Below, in pieces: positions 22,146 through 30,631 of a DNA stretch of 64,000 nucleotides. The DNA comes from an uncultured beta proteobacterium (GTDB lineage Bacteria > Pseudomonadota > Gammaproteobacteria > Burkholderiales > SG8-39): contig CAIOLO010000010.1 in assembly GCA_903859155.1 (NCBI GenBank), forward strand, positions 1 to 64,000, given 5' to 3'. Position 1 is the first letter of the stretch. The number at the start of each line of letters is the position of its first letter. The position numbers and the translations under genes are program-made. The notes beneath the pieces are model-generated. The model was not told the DNA's origin and did not search any database. It saw only the letters and a list, made by a program, of their open reading frames with translations.

Positions 22146-23904
22146 TTGTCACCGCACCGTCCCGCCCATTGGGCAATTCAAAGAAAAAAATACTACCGCC
22201 GCCCTCGCGCGGCGCATAGCCGATACTGCCATGCATGCGTTCGAGAATGCCCTTGCAGATGGCCAGACCCAGGCCGGTGCCGCTCTGGCGGCGCAGGTTG
22301 GAGCCATCCACCTGCATGAAGCGCTCGAACAGGCGCGGCGCCAGGGCTGCCGGTACGCCCGGGCCGCGGTCGCACACATCGATGCGAACCTTTTCGCCTC
22401 GGGTGGCCAAGGACACGTCAACCGTGCTGCCCGACGGAGAAAATTTGCACGCATTGGAAAACAGGTTGGTCAACACCTGCGCAAGGCGATCCCGGTCGGC
22501 GCGCACGGCTACGGCGCCGCCCGGCGGGGCATATTGCAGACGCACCCCGTTGGCCGACGCAAACGATTCCGTCTCGCGCAGGCAACTCTCGATGACATCG
22601 GAGGGATCGAGCGACTCGAGCTTGAACTGCACCTTTCCCGACATAATGCGCTCGCTGTCGAGAATGTCGTTGATGAGCCTAACCAGGCGGTCGCAATTCT
22701 GCATCGCGATGTCCACCATTTGCTTCGCTTTGTCGGGAAGCACACCTGTCACACCGGCGGCGAGCAGCCCCAGTGAGCCGCGGATGGACGTCAGTGGCGT
22801 GCGCAATTCGTGGCTGACCGTCGCTACAAATTCACTCTTGATGCGCTCGACCTCGGTCAGCGCGGTGATATCGGTCACCAGCGCGTAAAAACCCGGCACA
22901 GCGCCCGTTTCCTCGCGACGCGGAACAAACTGCGCCGACAGATTCTTCACCTCTTTGTCCGGAGTGTAGAAGGAAAAATTGAAATCCACTGCCTTGCCCG
23001 TGAGCACCGTATCAATATGCGGCGCCATGGCGCGATAGCTCTCCTCGCCGAACAGGCCGCGCAGCGTGTCCACGAATACGTTGCCCGGCGCGCTTCCGAA
23101 CCAGCGCTCCAGCGTACGGTTGTGGAACAGCAGCTGGCCGTCGCGGCTGACGTAGCCGATCAGCGCCGGCACCGAATCGGTGATCAGGCGCAGCTGCGCC
23201 TCGCTCGCCCGCACCGCGCGCTCCGCAGCTCGGCGCCCGATCTGATTACGGTGAATATTGATCATGGCCCAGGCAAGCAGCGCACAGGCAAAGGCCGTGC
23301 CCCAGGTGATGAGAAACGATGAGGTGTCCGCATTCAGGCCGGTTTCTGAACGACGCGCCCGCAGTGCCTGCAGTTCGCGGGCACGGAATGCTTCTGCGAT
23401 GGCGTCGATGCGCTGATCGAGTGCTACCGCCGCAGGTGCGCCCAGCTGGTCCCTTACCGCGCCGGGATTGCCGCGCAATTTCACGACAATCCCCGCGTCC
23501 AGGCGCTGCAGACGCTCGCCGACGACAAGCTGGAAATCGCGCAGCCGCTGCAGGTGTTCGCCGCCCGGGATTTGGGCACGCATATTGTCGAGCTCCCTGC
23601 CGACGCGCACGCGCGCCTTGGCATAAATGAGCAGATCGGATCTGCTGCCGGTCAAAAGATAGGTGCGTTGCGCGGCCACCGCATTGCGTATGCTGCCGAG
23701 GAAAGTCTCCAGGTGGCCGAGTGTGACGTAAGTCCCGGCTTCGCTGCGCCCGGTATCCACCAGGGTGTCGATGCTGCGATGAGCCAGAACCCCGACCGCC
23801 ACCAGGATCGCAAGTCCCAGACCGAGAAGAAAATCGATCTTTACATTGAAAGTGGGCCGCAAGCGCCGCCAGCGGGACGCCTTTGCACGCGTCGGCGAAT
23901 TCAC
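22138..23904 (-). CDS. CHASE3-PAS sensor histidine kinase
   Basis: A 588-residue inner-membrane kinase. After the first membrane helix (IDFLLGLGLAILVAVGVLA) comes a periplasmic CHASE3-type helical domain (TGRSEAGTYVTLGHLETFLGSIRNAVAAQRTYLLTG), a second helix (FLITWGTAFACALLAWAMI), a PAS-like domain (LRLITDSVPALIGYVSRDGQLLFHNRTLERWFG), the H-box EFVATVSHELRTPLTSIRGSLG, and N/G boxes (LTNLFSNACKFSP, CDRGPGVP, GTGLGLAICKGI). The start is GTG 23904, which overlaps the HPt stop by four bases (GTGA); the track start 24141 would run through the HPt gene. It forms a phosphorelay with the neighbours. The signal is unknown. Confidence 0.88.
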   Translation of the reverse strand: MNSPTRAKASRWRRLRPTFNVKIDFLLGLGLAILVAVGVLAHRSIDTLVDTGRSEAGTYVTLGHLETFLGSIRNAVAAQRTYLLTGSRSDLLIYAKARVRVGRELDNMRAQIPGGEHLQRLRDFQLVVGERLQRLDAGIVVKLRGNPGAVRDQLGAPAAVALDQRIDAIAEAFRARELQALRARRSETGLNADTSSFLITWGTAFACALLAWAMINIHRNQIGRRAAERAVRASEAQLRLITDSVPALIGYVSRDGQLLFHNRTLERWFGSAPGNVFVDTLRGLFGEESYRAMAPHIDTVLTGKAVDFNFSFYTPDKEVKNLSAQFVPRREETGAVPGFYALVTDITALTEVERIKSEFVATVSHELRTPLTSIRGSLGLLAAGVTGVLPDKAKQMVDIAMQNCDRLVRLINDILDSERIMSGKVQFKLESLDPSDVIESCLRETESFASANGVRLQYAPPGGAVAVRADRDRLAQVLTNLFSNACKFSPSGSTVDVSLATRGEKVRIDVCDRGPGVPAALAPRLFERFMQVDGSNLRRQSGTGLGLAICKGILERMHGSIGYAPREGGGSIFFFELPNGRDGAVTNG

Positions 23905-24233
23905 GTCGCCTGCCGCAAATTGGCTGCGATTCTGAGCGCCTGCAGCAGGTTTTCGAAATCCGCCCTTCCCGCCGGCGGCAGGGGCTCGCCGCACTCGCAG
24001 CAGGCATCCAGGTATTGCTCGGCAGCACGTGCGGCAGTGCTCGTTTCGGGCAGTCCAAAGGTGCGCGCCGAGCCTGCGATCGAATGCAGGGCGCGGCGCA
24101 GGGCTTCCGGGGGCTGTGCCCCCGCTTGCGCCGCAGTCCACAGCGCGTCGACTTCCTGCAGGCGCGCCGGCAGACCCTCGCGATATTCCGCCGAAAGGCT
24201 GGCAAGCGCTTGCTGGAATGCCTCTTTGGACAA
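23901..24233 (-). CDS. HPt phosphotransfer protein
   Basis: A 110-residue helical protein. The phospho-accepting His50 lies in ALRRALHSIAGSARTFGLPE, matching the HPt pattern H-x3-G-(S/A)-x3-(F/L)-G. The start codon is TTG as in the track; no upstream ATG fits because the regulator gene ends 22 bases before. The rest is alpha-helical with no other domain. It should shuttle phosphate between the kinase, the CheY-like protein and the larger regulator in this operon. Confidence 0.75.
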   Translation of the reverse strand: MSKEAFQQALASLSAEYREGLPARLQEVDALWTAAQAGAQPPEALRRALHSIAGSARTFGLPETSTAARAAEQYLDACCECGEPLPPAGRADFENLLQALRIAANLRQAT

Positions 24234-24255
24234 GGTGAGCCGCAGGATGCCGGCG

Positions 24256-25071
24256 TCAGACTTCGGGCTTGCCCAGGACGGCGCCCACGGCTTTCATCAG
24301 AACGTCCACCTCGAATGGCTTGGTGATATAGCCGTCGGCACCGCCGGCGAGTCCCTTGAGCACCGCTTCACGCGTGGCCTTGGCAGTGAGCATGATGACG
24401 GCCACATTTTTGAACGCCGGATGGGCGCGCAGTTTTTCCAGAATGTTGAATCCATCGGCATCAGGCAGCATCACATCGAGCAAAACCAGGTCCGGCACTG
24501 GCGCCTTGCGCAGTGCCTCGAGTATTTCCGCGCGATTCGCGGCGAGCCGCGTCTCGAAACCTTCCATCCCGAGGAAGGTCCTCAGCAGTTTGGCGAGGCT
24601 GGGTTCGTCTTCCACGACCACCGCTGTGAGCCTGCCGCCGCCTGCGGCTTTGTGTTCGGCCGGTGCGCGGCGCGCAATGCGCACGTAATAACCGTGCTGT
24701 CGCAGTGTGCTGACGCCCTCGATTGCCTCACGCTCGTCTATCAGCATCCCGCCACCCTGCGGGACGTAAAAGGAACCGGTTTTGAGGAAATCGCCGATCT
24801 CGATGTCACCGGAGACCGCCTTGGGAGCGATCCTGGCCAGATTTTTGCCGACCAGTTCCGCCAAGGCTTCCGGGACCGCAGCGATCGGCACGATTTTCGC
24901 CCGCCGGGACACCTCGGCAACGGTGGAACTGCCATCCAGCAAAACCATCAGCTCAAGGTCGGAGGGAGACAGTCCAGTCGAAGAACCCTTGAGTTCGCTC
25001 TCGCCGCCAACGGTCAGCGCCAGAACGTCGCCATCGGTGAGGATGATTTTGTTTTTTTGAGCATTAGCCAT
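24256..25071 (-). CDS. Response regulator with N-terminal degenerate sensor-type domain and C-terminal receiver
   Basis: A 271-residue protein. The first 85 residues (GLSPSDLELMVLLDGSSTVAEVSRRAKIVPIAAVPEALAELVGKNLARI) resemble a helix-rich domain found in several betaproteobacterial regulators, of unknown function. The C-terminal receiver (from about 145) has VVEDEPSLAKLLRTFLG, phospho-acceptor DLVLLDVMLPDADG, MLTAKATREAV and TKPFEVDVL. There is no DNA-binding domain, so output is through protein contacts. It is the first gene of the four-gene phosphorelay operon. Confidence 0.85.
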   Translation of the reverse strand: MANAQKNKIILTDGDVLALTVGGESELKGSSTGLSPSDLELMVLLDGSSTVAEVSRRAKIVPIAAVPEALAELVGKNLARIAPKAVSGDIEIGDFLKTGSFYVPQGGGMLIDEREAIEGVSTLRQHGYYVRIARRAPAEHKAAGGGRLTAVVVEDEPSLAKLLRTFLGMEGFETRLAANRAEILEALRKAPVPDLVLLDVMLPDADGFNILEKLRAHPAFKNVAVIMLTAKATREAVLKGLAGGADGYITKPFEVDVLMKAVGAVLGKPEV

Positions 25072-25136
25072 GCCCGGAATTGTATAACCAACCGCTTGGA
25101 AGCAGGTCGGCGGTACAAAAATGCCAGCTTAGCGGA

Positions 25137-25781
25137 TCAGGCTATGACCGGATATGCGGTGAGTTCGGGTGTCACGACAGGTGCGCGTCGATGGTGCGTC
25201 GCCTGTTCATACGCGTAGGCAAATTTGATCATGGCGGCGGCGTCGTACGGCCTGCCAAAAAAGGTTATCCCGGCCGGCAGTTTGTCGGCGGTAAAGCCCG
25301 CCGGCACCACGACCGAGGGGACAAAGACAAGAAAAGTGTTCAGATGCGGCGCGCCCTTCTGATCGACCCAAGGGGGATTCACACCGTCGCGGATCAGCGT
25401 GGGCTGGTGTTCCACCGCCTTGTGAACGATCGCATCCAGTTTGTGATCCGCCATGACCTTGAGCATGTTGGTCATGAGTTGTTCACGCGCCTTGAGCTCG
25501 GGAATGACGATCGGGTCGATGATGGTGGCGCCGGCAGCACGCAATTCGCAGACGGCGCGATCAAATACTGTCGATATTTTGGCAAAGTCTTCGCTGTCGG
25601 GCTCGGACGCAAATCCGACCGGTTCGCGCAGAATGCCAAGGCGCGCGCCTTTCAGCGCGCCGCGATCGAGCGCCGCGACATAGCTGGGCGGTGCGCGACC
25701 GACGCCATGCGAGGTCATGGGATCGGCGTGAATGGTCTCGATGGTGGACTCGACGATCTCGAAAGGATGCAATGAATCCAT
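25137..25781 (-). pseudogene. Amidase-signature protein with in-frame loss of the catalytic core
   Basis: A 214-residue frame that looks like an amidase-signature enzyme with the middle removed. It begins with a typical amidase N-terminus (LHPFEIVESTIETIHA) and jumps directly to the middle/C-terminal part (DPMTSHGVGRAPPSYVAALDRGALKGARLGILREPVG), ending with the family tail RPYDAAAMIKFAYAYEQATHHRRAPVVTPEL. The segment that should hold the Ser-Ser-Lys triad (GGSSGG region), some 200 residues, is absent. The ribosome site and start are intact, so a short protein may still be made, but it cannot be an active amidase. It sits last in the ABC-importer operon. Confidence 0.75.
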
Positions 25782-25875
25782 GAATACGTTCCTTTGTGGG
25801 TGCGCCCGCCGCCCGTGGCAGCGGCGGGGTTGTTAAGCAGCCCGGGCTGTAATACTGTCCGGGCCTGTTGCACGC

Positions 25876-26637
25876 TTACATGTTGACGACCTTGCCCGGC
25901 AGGGTCATGCCGGCGCCAGGCAGTTCGAACATTCCCGATTTCAAGGTCTGAATGAAGCTCAGCGCCTCCTCCAGCTTGATGACATCGGCGTACTTGGCGT
26001 TCATGTCGCACAGATTGATGGCGTGACTGGCCTGGGAGCGGTCGAAGCAGCCTTCCTCCACCAGTGAGATGCGGTAGTTGTTGGAGAATGCATCCAGCAC
26101 CGAGGCGCGCACGCATCCGCTGGTGGTGGTGCCGGTGACTATCAGGCTGTCGACCCCGAGCAGCACCAGATAACTCAGCAAGGGCGTGCCGAAAAAGCCG
26201 CTGGGCTTCTGCTTGTAGATTACGATGTCCTGCGGTGCCGGCTCGATTTCCGCGACGATCTTGTTGCCATCGATGTTTGCCGGGGTCTTGGGAAGTTCCC
26301 CGGAGCGGTTGTTCTTCCAGGCCCAGGATCCTGAATCCCAGTCGTCGGCGCGCCGGATGCCGGTGGTGTAGAACACCGGCAGACCCTTGGCGCGTCCGGA
26401 GGTGACCAGGCGCTTGATCGCCTTGACGCTTTCCCAGGATTCCTCGCCGCAGGAGTTGCGCCAGCGCTTGATTGAATCCAGTATCGGCTCGGGCTTGTCG
26501 CCACAAAATGCGTAATTGACGTCAATCACCAGGATGGCAGGGCGCTTGCCAAAGCCCTGGCGGGCGCCATAGCCGGAGGTGGCAAAGACCTGCTTGTCTC
26601 TCTCGGTCAAAAACTGGTTCCATACGGGTTCGCTCAT
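25876..26637 (-). CDS. Isochorismatase-family cysteine hydrolase (N-carbamoylsarcosine amidase-like)
   Basis: A 253-residue hydrolase. The catalytic triad is visible: Asp in AILVIDVNYAFCGD, Lys in DIVIYKQKPSGFFGTPLLSYL, and the nucleophile Cys in VTGTTTSGCVRASVLDA. The layout suits the N-carbamoylsarcosine amidohydrolase branch, which cleaves carbamoyl or amide bonds. The start at 26637 (MSEPVWNQ) has AAGGAGCAGCAA upstream; the track start 26688 overlaps the previous gene. It is encoded with a NitT/TauT-type importer and a broken amidase, pointing to use of an imported amide- or carbamoyl-containing compound. Confidence 0.85.
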   Translation of the reverse strand: MSEPVWNQFLTERDKQVFATSGYGARQGFGKRPAILVIDVNYAFCGDKPEPILDSIKRWRNSCGEESWESVKAIKRLVTSGRAKGLPVFYTTGIRRADDWDSGSWAWKNNRSGELPKTPANIDGNKIVAEIEPAPQDIVIYKQKPSGFFGTPLLSYLVLLGVDSLIVTGTTTSGCVRASVLDAFSNNYRISLVEEGCFDRSQASHAINLCDMNAKYADVIKLEEALSFIQTLKSGMFELPGAGMTLPGKVVNM

Positions 26638-26684
26638 TTGCTGCTCCTTGATTGAAATTGATAACCGCTTTGGCTGCGTAGTAC

Positions 26685-27686
26685 TCAAACAAACCGCATG
26701 TCGATGATTTCTCCGTAGGCCACATCACTCTTTAGCAGATCGGCCGAGCGCACCACCTTGGACCCGGTGGTCCATGCGCCTTGCGAGATCTTTCCGTCCT
26801 TGCTCCAGAGGTTGTCGGCAAAGGCGCGGTCGATGGTCGCCTGCAGATCGTCAAGCGCCATCGTGGGAAATTCCTTCTTGGCCACTTCGGCCGCGAGCCG
26901 CGGATTTTCCTCGGTGAACTTGAGGCCCTTTACGATGGCGCGCACGAATCCGGCCACCACCGCCGGTTCGCTATCGATGGATTCCTTGCGAATATTGAGC
27001 GTCGAATAAGCGTAGTCGCCAAGCTCCCTGGGAACATTGTAGAAAGGCTCCCCCCAGATCCCCTCGCGAACCCCCCGCGTCAGCAGGGGTTCGCTCACCA
27101 CCGCCACATCCGCATTCTTGGTTTTCATTGCCGCCAGCGACGCGGCCGATGTCACTTCCATGAGTTGCACGTCCTTGCGGCTATCCAGGCCCCACATGCC
27201 GACCAGGTAGCGGGTGATGGAATTGGGGGTGCCGCTATACAAACCGGTGGCAATGCGCTTGCCCTTCATATAGGCGGAGAAATTGCGGTCTTTCGGTTCG
27301 GCGCCCTTCGGTGCGACCAGATAGACGTTGCCGCGATTGACCACATTGACGACGGCGCGCAGTTCGGCCCCTTTGGCCTTGGCGAAGGCGTTGTGCTCGG
27401 GTCCGCCGATGAAGGCGAACGCCTGCTTGGTGAGCACCGCGTTGGTATGTCCCGACCCGCTTTCGATGGTCAGGATTTTTATCGCGATCTTTTCCTGCGC
27501 GAAGTACCCGTTGGCCGCGGAGACGTACATCGGCAGGTAACCGATGCCGTGCAGCGGCTCGGCGATGATCAGTTCCTTGAGGCCGGACTGGGCGCGCGCC
27601 CAGTTCGGAATACCCAGGGAACCGGCCACCCCGAGGGCGCCACCAATGGCGAGCTTGCCGAATTTTCGCCTGCTGAAGTTTTCCAT
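26685..27686 (-). CDS. NitT/TauT-type ABC transporter substrate-binding protein, Tat-exported
   Basis: A 333-residue periplasmic binding protein. The N-terminus MENFSRRKFGKLAIGGALGVAGSLGIPNWARAQ is a twin-arginine signal (SRRKFGK). The mature part has the NMT1/SsuA-like features LIIAEPLHGIGYLPMYVSAANGYFAQEKIAIKILT, GGPEHNAFAKAKGAELRAVVNV and VVSEPLLTRGVREGIWG. AGGAGACTGTC precedes the ATG. With the permease and ATPase genes upstream it forms a complete importer. Ligands of this family include sulfonates, nitrate, pyrimidine precursors and aromatic acids; none can be chosen from sequence alone. Confidence 0.9.
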   Translation of the reverse strand: MENFSRRKFGKLAIGGALGVAGSLGIPNWARAQSGLKELIIAEPLHGIGYLPMYVSAANGYFAQEKIAIKILTIESGSGHTNAVLTKQAFAFIGGPEHNAFAKAKGAELRAVVNVVNRGNVYLVAPKGAEPKDRNFSAYMKGKRIATGLYSGTPNSITRYLVGMWGLDSRKDVQLMEVTSAASLAAMKTKNADVAVVSEPLLTRGVREGIWGEPFYNVPRELGDYAYSTLNIRKESIDSEPAVVAGFVRAIVKGLKFTEENPRLAAEVAKKEFPTMALDDLQATIDRAFADNLWSKDGKISQGAWTTGSKVVRSADLLKSDVAYGEIIDMRFV

Positions 27687-27720
27687 GACAGTCTCCTAGA
27701 AAAATCGATGAGGTGGCGAA

Positions 27721-28626
27721 TCAGCGCTTGACGTGCCGCAGCAGCACGCTTTCCAGACGCGACACACCGAGGTACATGGCTATGGAAAGCATCGACAGAA
27801 CCAGTACCGCAACCCAGACGAGGGCAATTTCGTAGGTTTGGCCGGCATAGAGAATGGCGCGGCCCAGCCCGTGCTGTGAGGCGATGAACTCGCCGACGAT
27901 GGCGCCGGTCAGCGCGAGCCCGATGTTCACGCGCAGTACTGATATGCCCCAGGGCAAAACCGAAGGAAATACCACCTTGCAGAACACCTGCCAACGCGAT
28001 GCACCCAGGGAGTACATCAGGCGCTCGAGGTCGCCATCCACCGATTTGACGCCGGAGAAGGTTGTCAGCGTCGATACCACCACGGTCAGCGCCACGCCGA
28101 TGGCGATCTTTGAGGAAAGTCCGACACCGAACACCAGGATGATCAGCGGCGCCAGCGCCAGTTTCGGAATCGATTCGAAACAAACGATGTAAGGCTGGGC
28201 CAGGTTGGCATAGTTGCGCGACCACCAGAAGGAAAGTCCCAGCGCAGTACCTGCGCTGGTGCCCAGTACGAAACCGATGATGGCCGCCCGGAAAGTAAAC
28301 CAGATGTCGGTCATCGCGTCGCCGGCGGTGAAAAAGACCAGTAGGGTGGCGAAGATCGCCGAGGGGCGCGACCAGAAAAACGCATCCATCCAGCCCACGC
28401 GCGTCGCGAGTTCCCAGAGACCCAGGCTGGCCACCAGGATGGTTGCCTGGAATGCCACGACAAACCAGGTGGGCCAGGTGCGCTCTACGGGAAGGCGACG
28501 CAATCTCGGCGGCGCCGCAAACGGCTTTTTCCGCACCGGTGCTATCTCATCAGGCAAGCGTATTGGCCCTTGCGGTCCTGCCAGAGTTGCCGCATTCGTC
28601 CGGACGAACTGTTCGCGTATTCCCAT
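27721..28626 (-). CDS. NitT/TauT-type ABC transporter permease
   Basis: A 301-residue inner-membrane protein with about six hydrophobic segments and the EAA-loop pattern SLGASRWQVFCKVVFPSVLPWGISVLRVNIGLALTGAIVGEF near residue 190-230. The start at 28626 has GGGAG eight bases upstream; ATG 28641 is an alternative, and the track start 28707 overlaps the ATPase gene. A proline/arginine-rich cytoplasmic N-terminus precedes the first helix (WFVVAFQATILVASLGLWELA). It works with the ATPase and binding protein encoded on either side. Confidence 0.88.
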   Translation of the reverse strand: MGIREQFVRTNAATLAGPQGPIRLPDEIAPVRKKPFAAPPRLRRLPVERTWPTWFVVAFQATILVASLGLWELATRVGWMDAFFWSRPSAIFATLLVFFTAGDAMTDIWFTFRAAIIGFVLGTSAGTALGLSFWWSRNYANLAQPYIVCFESIPKLALAPLIILVFGVGLSSKIAIGVALTVVVSTLTTFSGVKSVDGDLERLMYSLGASRWQVFCKVVFPSVLPWGISVLRVNIGLALTGAIVGEFIASQHGLGRAILYAGQTYEIALVWVAVLVLSMLSIAMYLGVSRLESVLLRHVKR

Positions 28627-28658
28627 GACATGCGCTCCCATGACGTTCTTGAAACCGG

Positions 28659-29444
28659 TTATGCCGCCTCGGCATGCTCTTCGAACTGACCGAGAAGCTT
28701 CAGGCACTCTTCCTTGATCAACATGAAAGGCCGCTCGAGCATGACCTCACGCGGTCGTGGGCGCGCAATCGGCACCTCGAGGCGTGCCTTGACCCTGCCG
28801 GGCCGCGCCGCCATCACGTAGATATCGTCGGAGAGGTACACAGCTTCTTCGACGTCATGGGTGACGAAGATCACCGTCTTTCTGAAGTCATGCCAGATCT
28901 GCAGCAACCACTCCTGCATGCGCGAGCGCGTTTGCGCATCCAGCGCGCCAAAAGGCTCGTCCAGCAGGATCACTTCACTGTCATAGAGCAGCGTGCGCAA
29001 CAGGGCGGCGCGCTGCCGCATGCCGCCAGAGAGAGCGCCCGGGTAGGCATGCTCGAATCCCCCCAGCCCGTACTTGTGCACAAAAGGCAATGCATACTCG
29101 CGCGCCTCGCGATTGGACACGCCGCGGACCTCAAGTCCAAGAACGATGTTGTCGAGCACCGTGCGCCAGGGAAACAACAGGTCCTTCTGCAGCATGTAAC
29201 CCACGCCGCCCACCATGCCGGTGGCATCCTTGCTGTTGATGATCACCGCGCCACGGCTCGGTTGCTGCAGGCCGGCGATGATATTGAATATGGTGCTCTT
29301 GCCGCAGCCCGAAGGTCCGATCAGGCTGATGAATTTTCCCGCCTCGACGCGGATGGTGACGTTCTCTAGCGCGTGGAAGACGGTGCCATCGGGCTTCTTG
29401 AACTGCTGCGAGACACCACTCAATTCTATTTTTGAGATTGGCAT
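28659..29444 (-). CDS. NitT/TauT-type ABC transporter ATPase
   Basis: A 261-residue ATP-binding subunit. Walker A GPSGCGKSTIFN, Q-loop YMLQKDLLFPWRTV, signature LSGGMRQRAALLRTLLYD, Walker B VILLDEPFGALD, and the switch His in FVTHDVEEAV are all intact. The start at 29444 (MPISKIEL) is chosen from the ribosome site GGGAGCACAC; the track extension to 29627 is non-homologous. It is the first gene of the importer operon. Confidence 0.92.
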   Translation of the reverse strand: MPISKIELSGVSQQFKKPDGTVFHALENVTIRVEAGKFISLIGPSGCGKSTIFNIIAGLQQPSRGAVIINSKDATGMVGGVGYMLQKDLLFPWRTVLDNIVLGLEVRGVSNREAREYALPFVHKYGLGGFEHAYPGALSGGMRQRAALLRTLLYDSEVILLDEPFGALDAQTRSRMQEWLLQIWHDFRKTVIFVTHDVEEAVYLSDDIYVMAARPGRVKARLEVPIARPRPREVMLERPFMLIKEECLKLLGQFEEHAEAA

Positions 29445-29639
29445 GTGTGCTCCCTTTTCCAAACGCACCGAGGTTTTTCTGCGAAAGCGAATTTTCTCTG
29501 TTTGTTGCAACGCATCATTCATGCCAGGGTGTCGGTTGTTGTTACGCACCAATATGTGCAGAATGTTTCCTATAGACAAATCACCAATATGGTGCAGATC
29601 GCCGCTACAAATCGGCGCACATTGCACCGCACCACTTTA

Positions 29640-29661
29640 GCGTGCAAGCAGGTTTGCACGC
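29640..29661. promoter_or_regulatory. Perfect palindrome, candidate operator
   Basis: GCGTGCAA-GCAGGT-TTGCACGC: 8-base perfect arms and a 6-base spacer, about 196 bases upstream of the ABC ATPase start. The form fits a dimeric repressor; the protein is unknown. Confidence 0.45.
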
Positions 29662-29873
29662 CCCAATAACGCGCGTTTTATGCCGGCATGAGCAACACAC
29701 GCACCGTTGCCCGAGTTCGATTTGAATCATCCTGTCGCTTTTGACGGAGGCGGTGGCATCCTTCAATTCGTCTAGATGCCCCACAATCCACGAAGGAATG
29801 TGCCGAGGCATTCGGCCGTGCAGTCCGCCGGCGGCAACGGCATTGCGATCGTCAATTGACATAAGTTAATCAT

Positions 29874-29891
29874 TCGATTAAATTAAATCGA
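29874..29891. promoter_or_regulatory. Candidate TetR operator upstream of the efflux operon
   Basis: TCGATT-AAATTA-AATCGA, with further flanking symmetry (TAATCA on the left, TGATTA on the right), lies 29 bases before the TetR start. Its position suits self-repression by the TetR protein encoded just downstream. Confidence 0.55.
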
Positions 29892-29920
29892 TCGATTGAT
29901 TATTTCTGATTGACGGCCTC

Positions 29921-30631
29921 ATGACACGCAAACCTGCCCGCCCCCCTCGGGAATCGGCCCGTCGCGCCGATGGCGTGGAGGCGCGTGCGCGCCTTATCAG
30001 CGCTGCGCTGCGCCTGTTTGCGGCGTCCGGCTTCAAGGGGGCCAGCACCCGCGCCATATGCGAAGCCGCAAGCGTCAATATTGCCTCCATCCGCTATTAC
30101 TTCGGCGATAAATCAGGGTTGTACCGCGCGGCCTTCTCCGAACCCTTGTGCGGCGCCACAGGCGAGGTGTCACAGGACCTGGCGCACGGCGGCTGCTTCG
30201 ACCCCGGCGCAATCCTCTCGCGCAGCACGCTTGCGGTGTTCTTCCGGCGGTTTCTCGCTCCGCTCAAGCAGGGGGAGGAGCTGCAGCATGTCATCAAACT
30301 GCATTTCCGCGAAATGGTCGAGCCCACCGGTGCCTGGGACGAAGCCATCGACAAGGAGATCAAGCCCGAGCATGCCACGCTGGCACGCATGATTTGCGTG
30401 GATTTCGGCCTGGACCGGATTGACCTGGACGTGCACCGCCTTTGTTTCAGCATCATCGGCATGGCGATACATTTCTTTGTCGGCCAGCACATCGTCTCCA
30501 AGATTGCCCCCGGCGTGCTCGCCAATCCGGGAGCGATCGACACGCTCACCGAGCGTCTGGCGGTTTATGCAACTGGCATGATCGACGCCGAGCGCGAACG
30601 CCGCCGCATCGCGGTAAAGGCGGCACGGTGA
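29921..30631 (+). CDS. TetR/AcrR-family repressor with CerR-type C-terminal domain
   Basis: A 236-residue regulator. The N-terminal helix-turn-helix is clear: ARLISAALRLFAASGFKGASTRAICEAASVNIASIRYYFGDKSGLYRAAF (residues 23-72). The C-terminal part (ILSRSTLAVFFRRFLAPLKQ, LHFREMVEPTGAWDEAIDKEIKP) matches the CerR/DUF1956-type ligand domain. Its stop overlaps the start of the outer-membrane channel gene (GTGA), so regulator and efflux pump form one operon. It probably represses the operon through the AT-rich palindrome just upstream. Confidence 0.9.
   Translation: MTRKPARPPRESARRADGVEARARLISAALRLFAASGFKGASTRAICEAASVNIASIRYYFGDKSGLYRAAFSEPLCGATGEVSQDLAHGGCFDPGAILSRSTLAVFFRRFLAPLKQGEELQHVIKLHFREMVEPTGAWDEAIDKEIKPEHATLARMICVDFGLDRIDLDVHRLCFSIIGMAIHFFVGQHIVSKIAPGVLANPGAIDTLTERLAVYATGMIDAERERRRIAVKAAR

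Larger units (their letters stand above)
29445..29920. promoter_or_regulatory. Divergent control region between ABC importer and TetR/efflux operons
   Basis: A 476-base gene-free stretch. It contains a near-exact direct repeat, CACCAATATGTGCAGA (29547-29562) and CACCAATATGGTGCAGA (29582-29598), 35 bases apart, plus two palindromes listed separately. These are likely binding sites for regulators of the two outward-facing operons. I cannot assign -35/-10 elements with confidence. Confidence 0.5.

Noticed and set aside
23554-25218. 554-residue plus-strand ORF across the phosphorelay genes
   Set aside because: It crosses three well-supported minus-strand genes and has no recognisable domain.
29605-29862. 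85-residue minus-strand ORF in the importer/TetR control region
   Set aside because: It has several cysteines but no family pattern or ribosome site, and it overlaps the palindromes.
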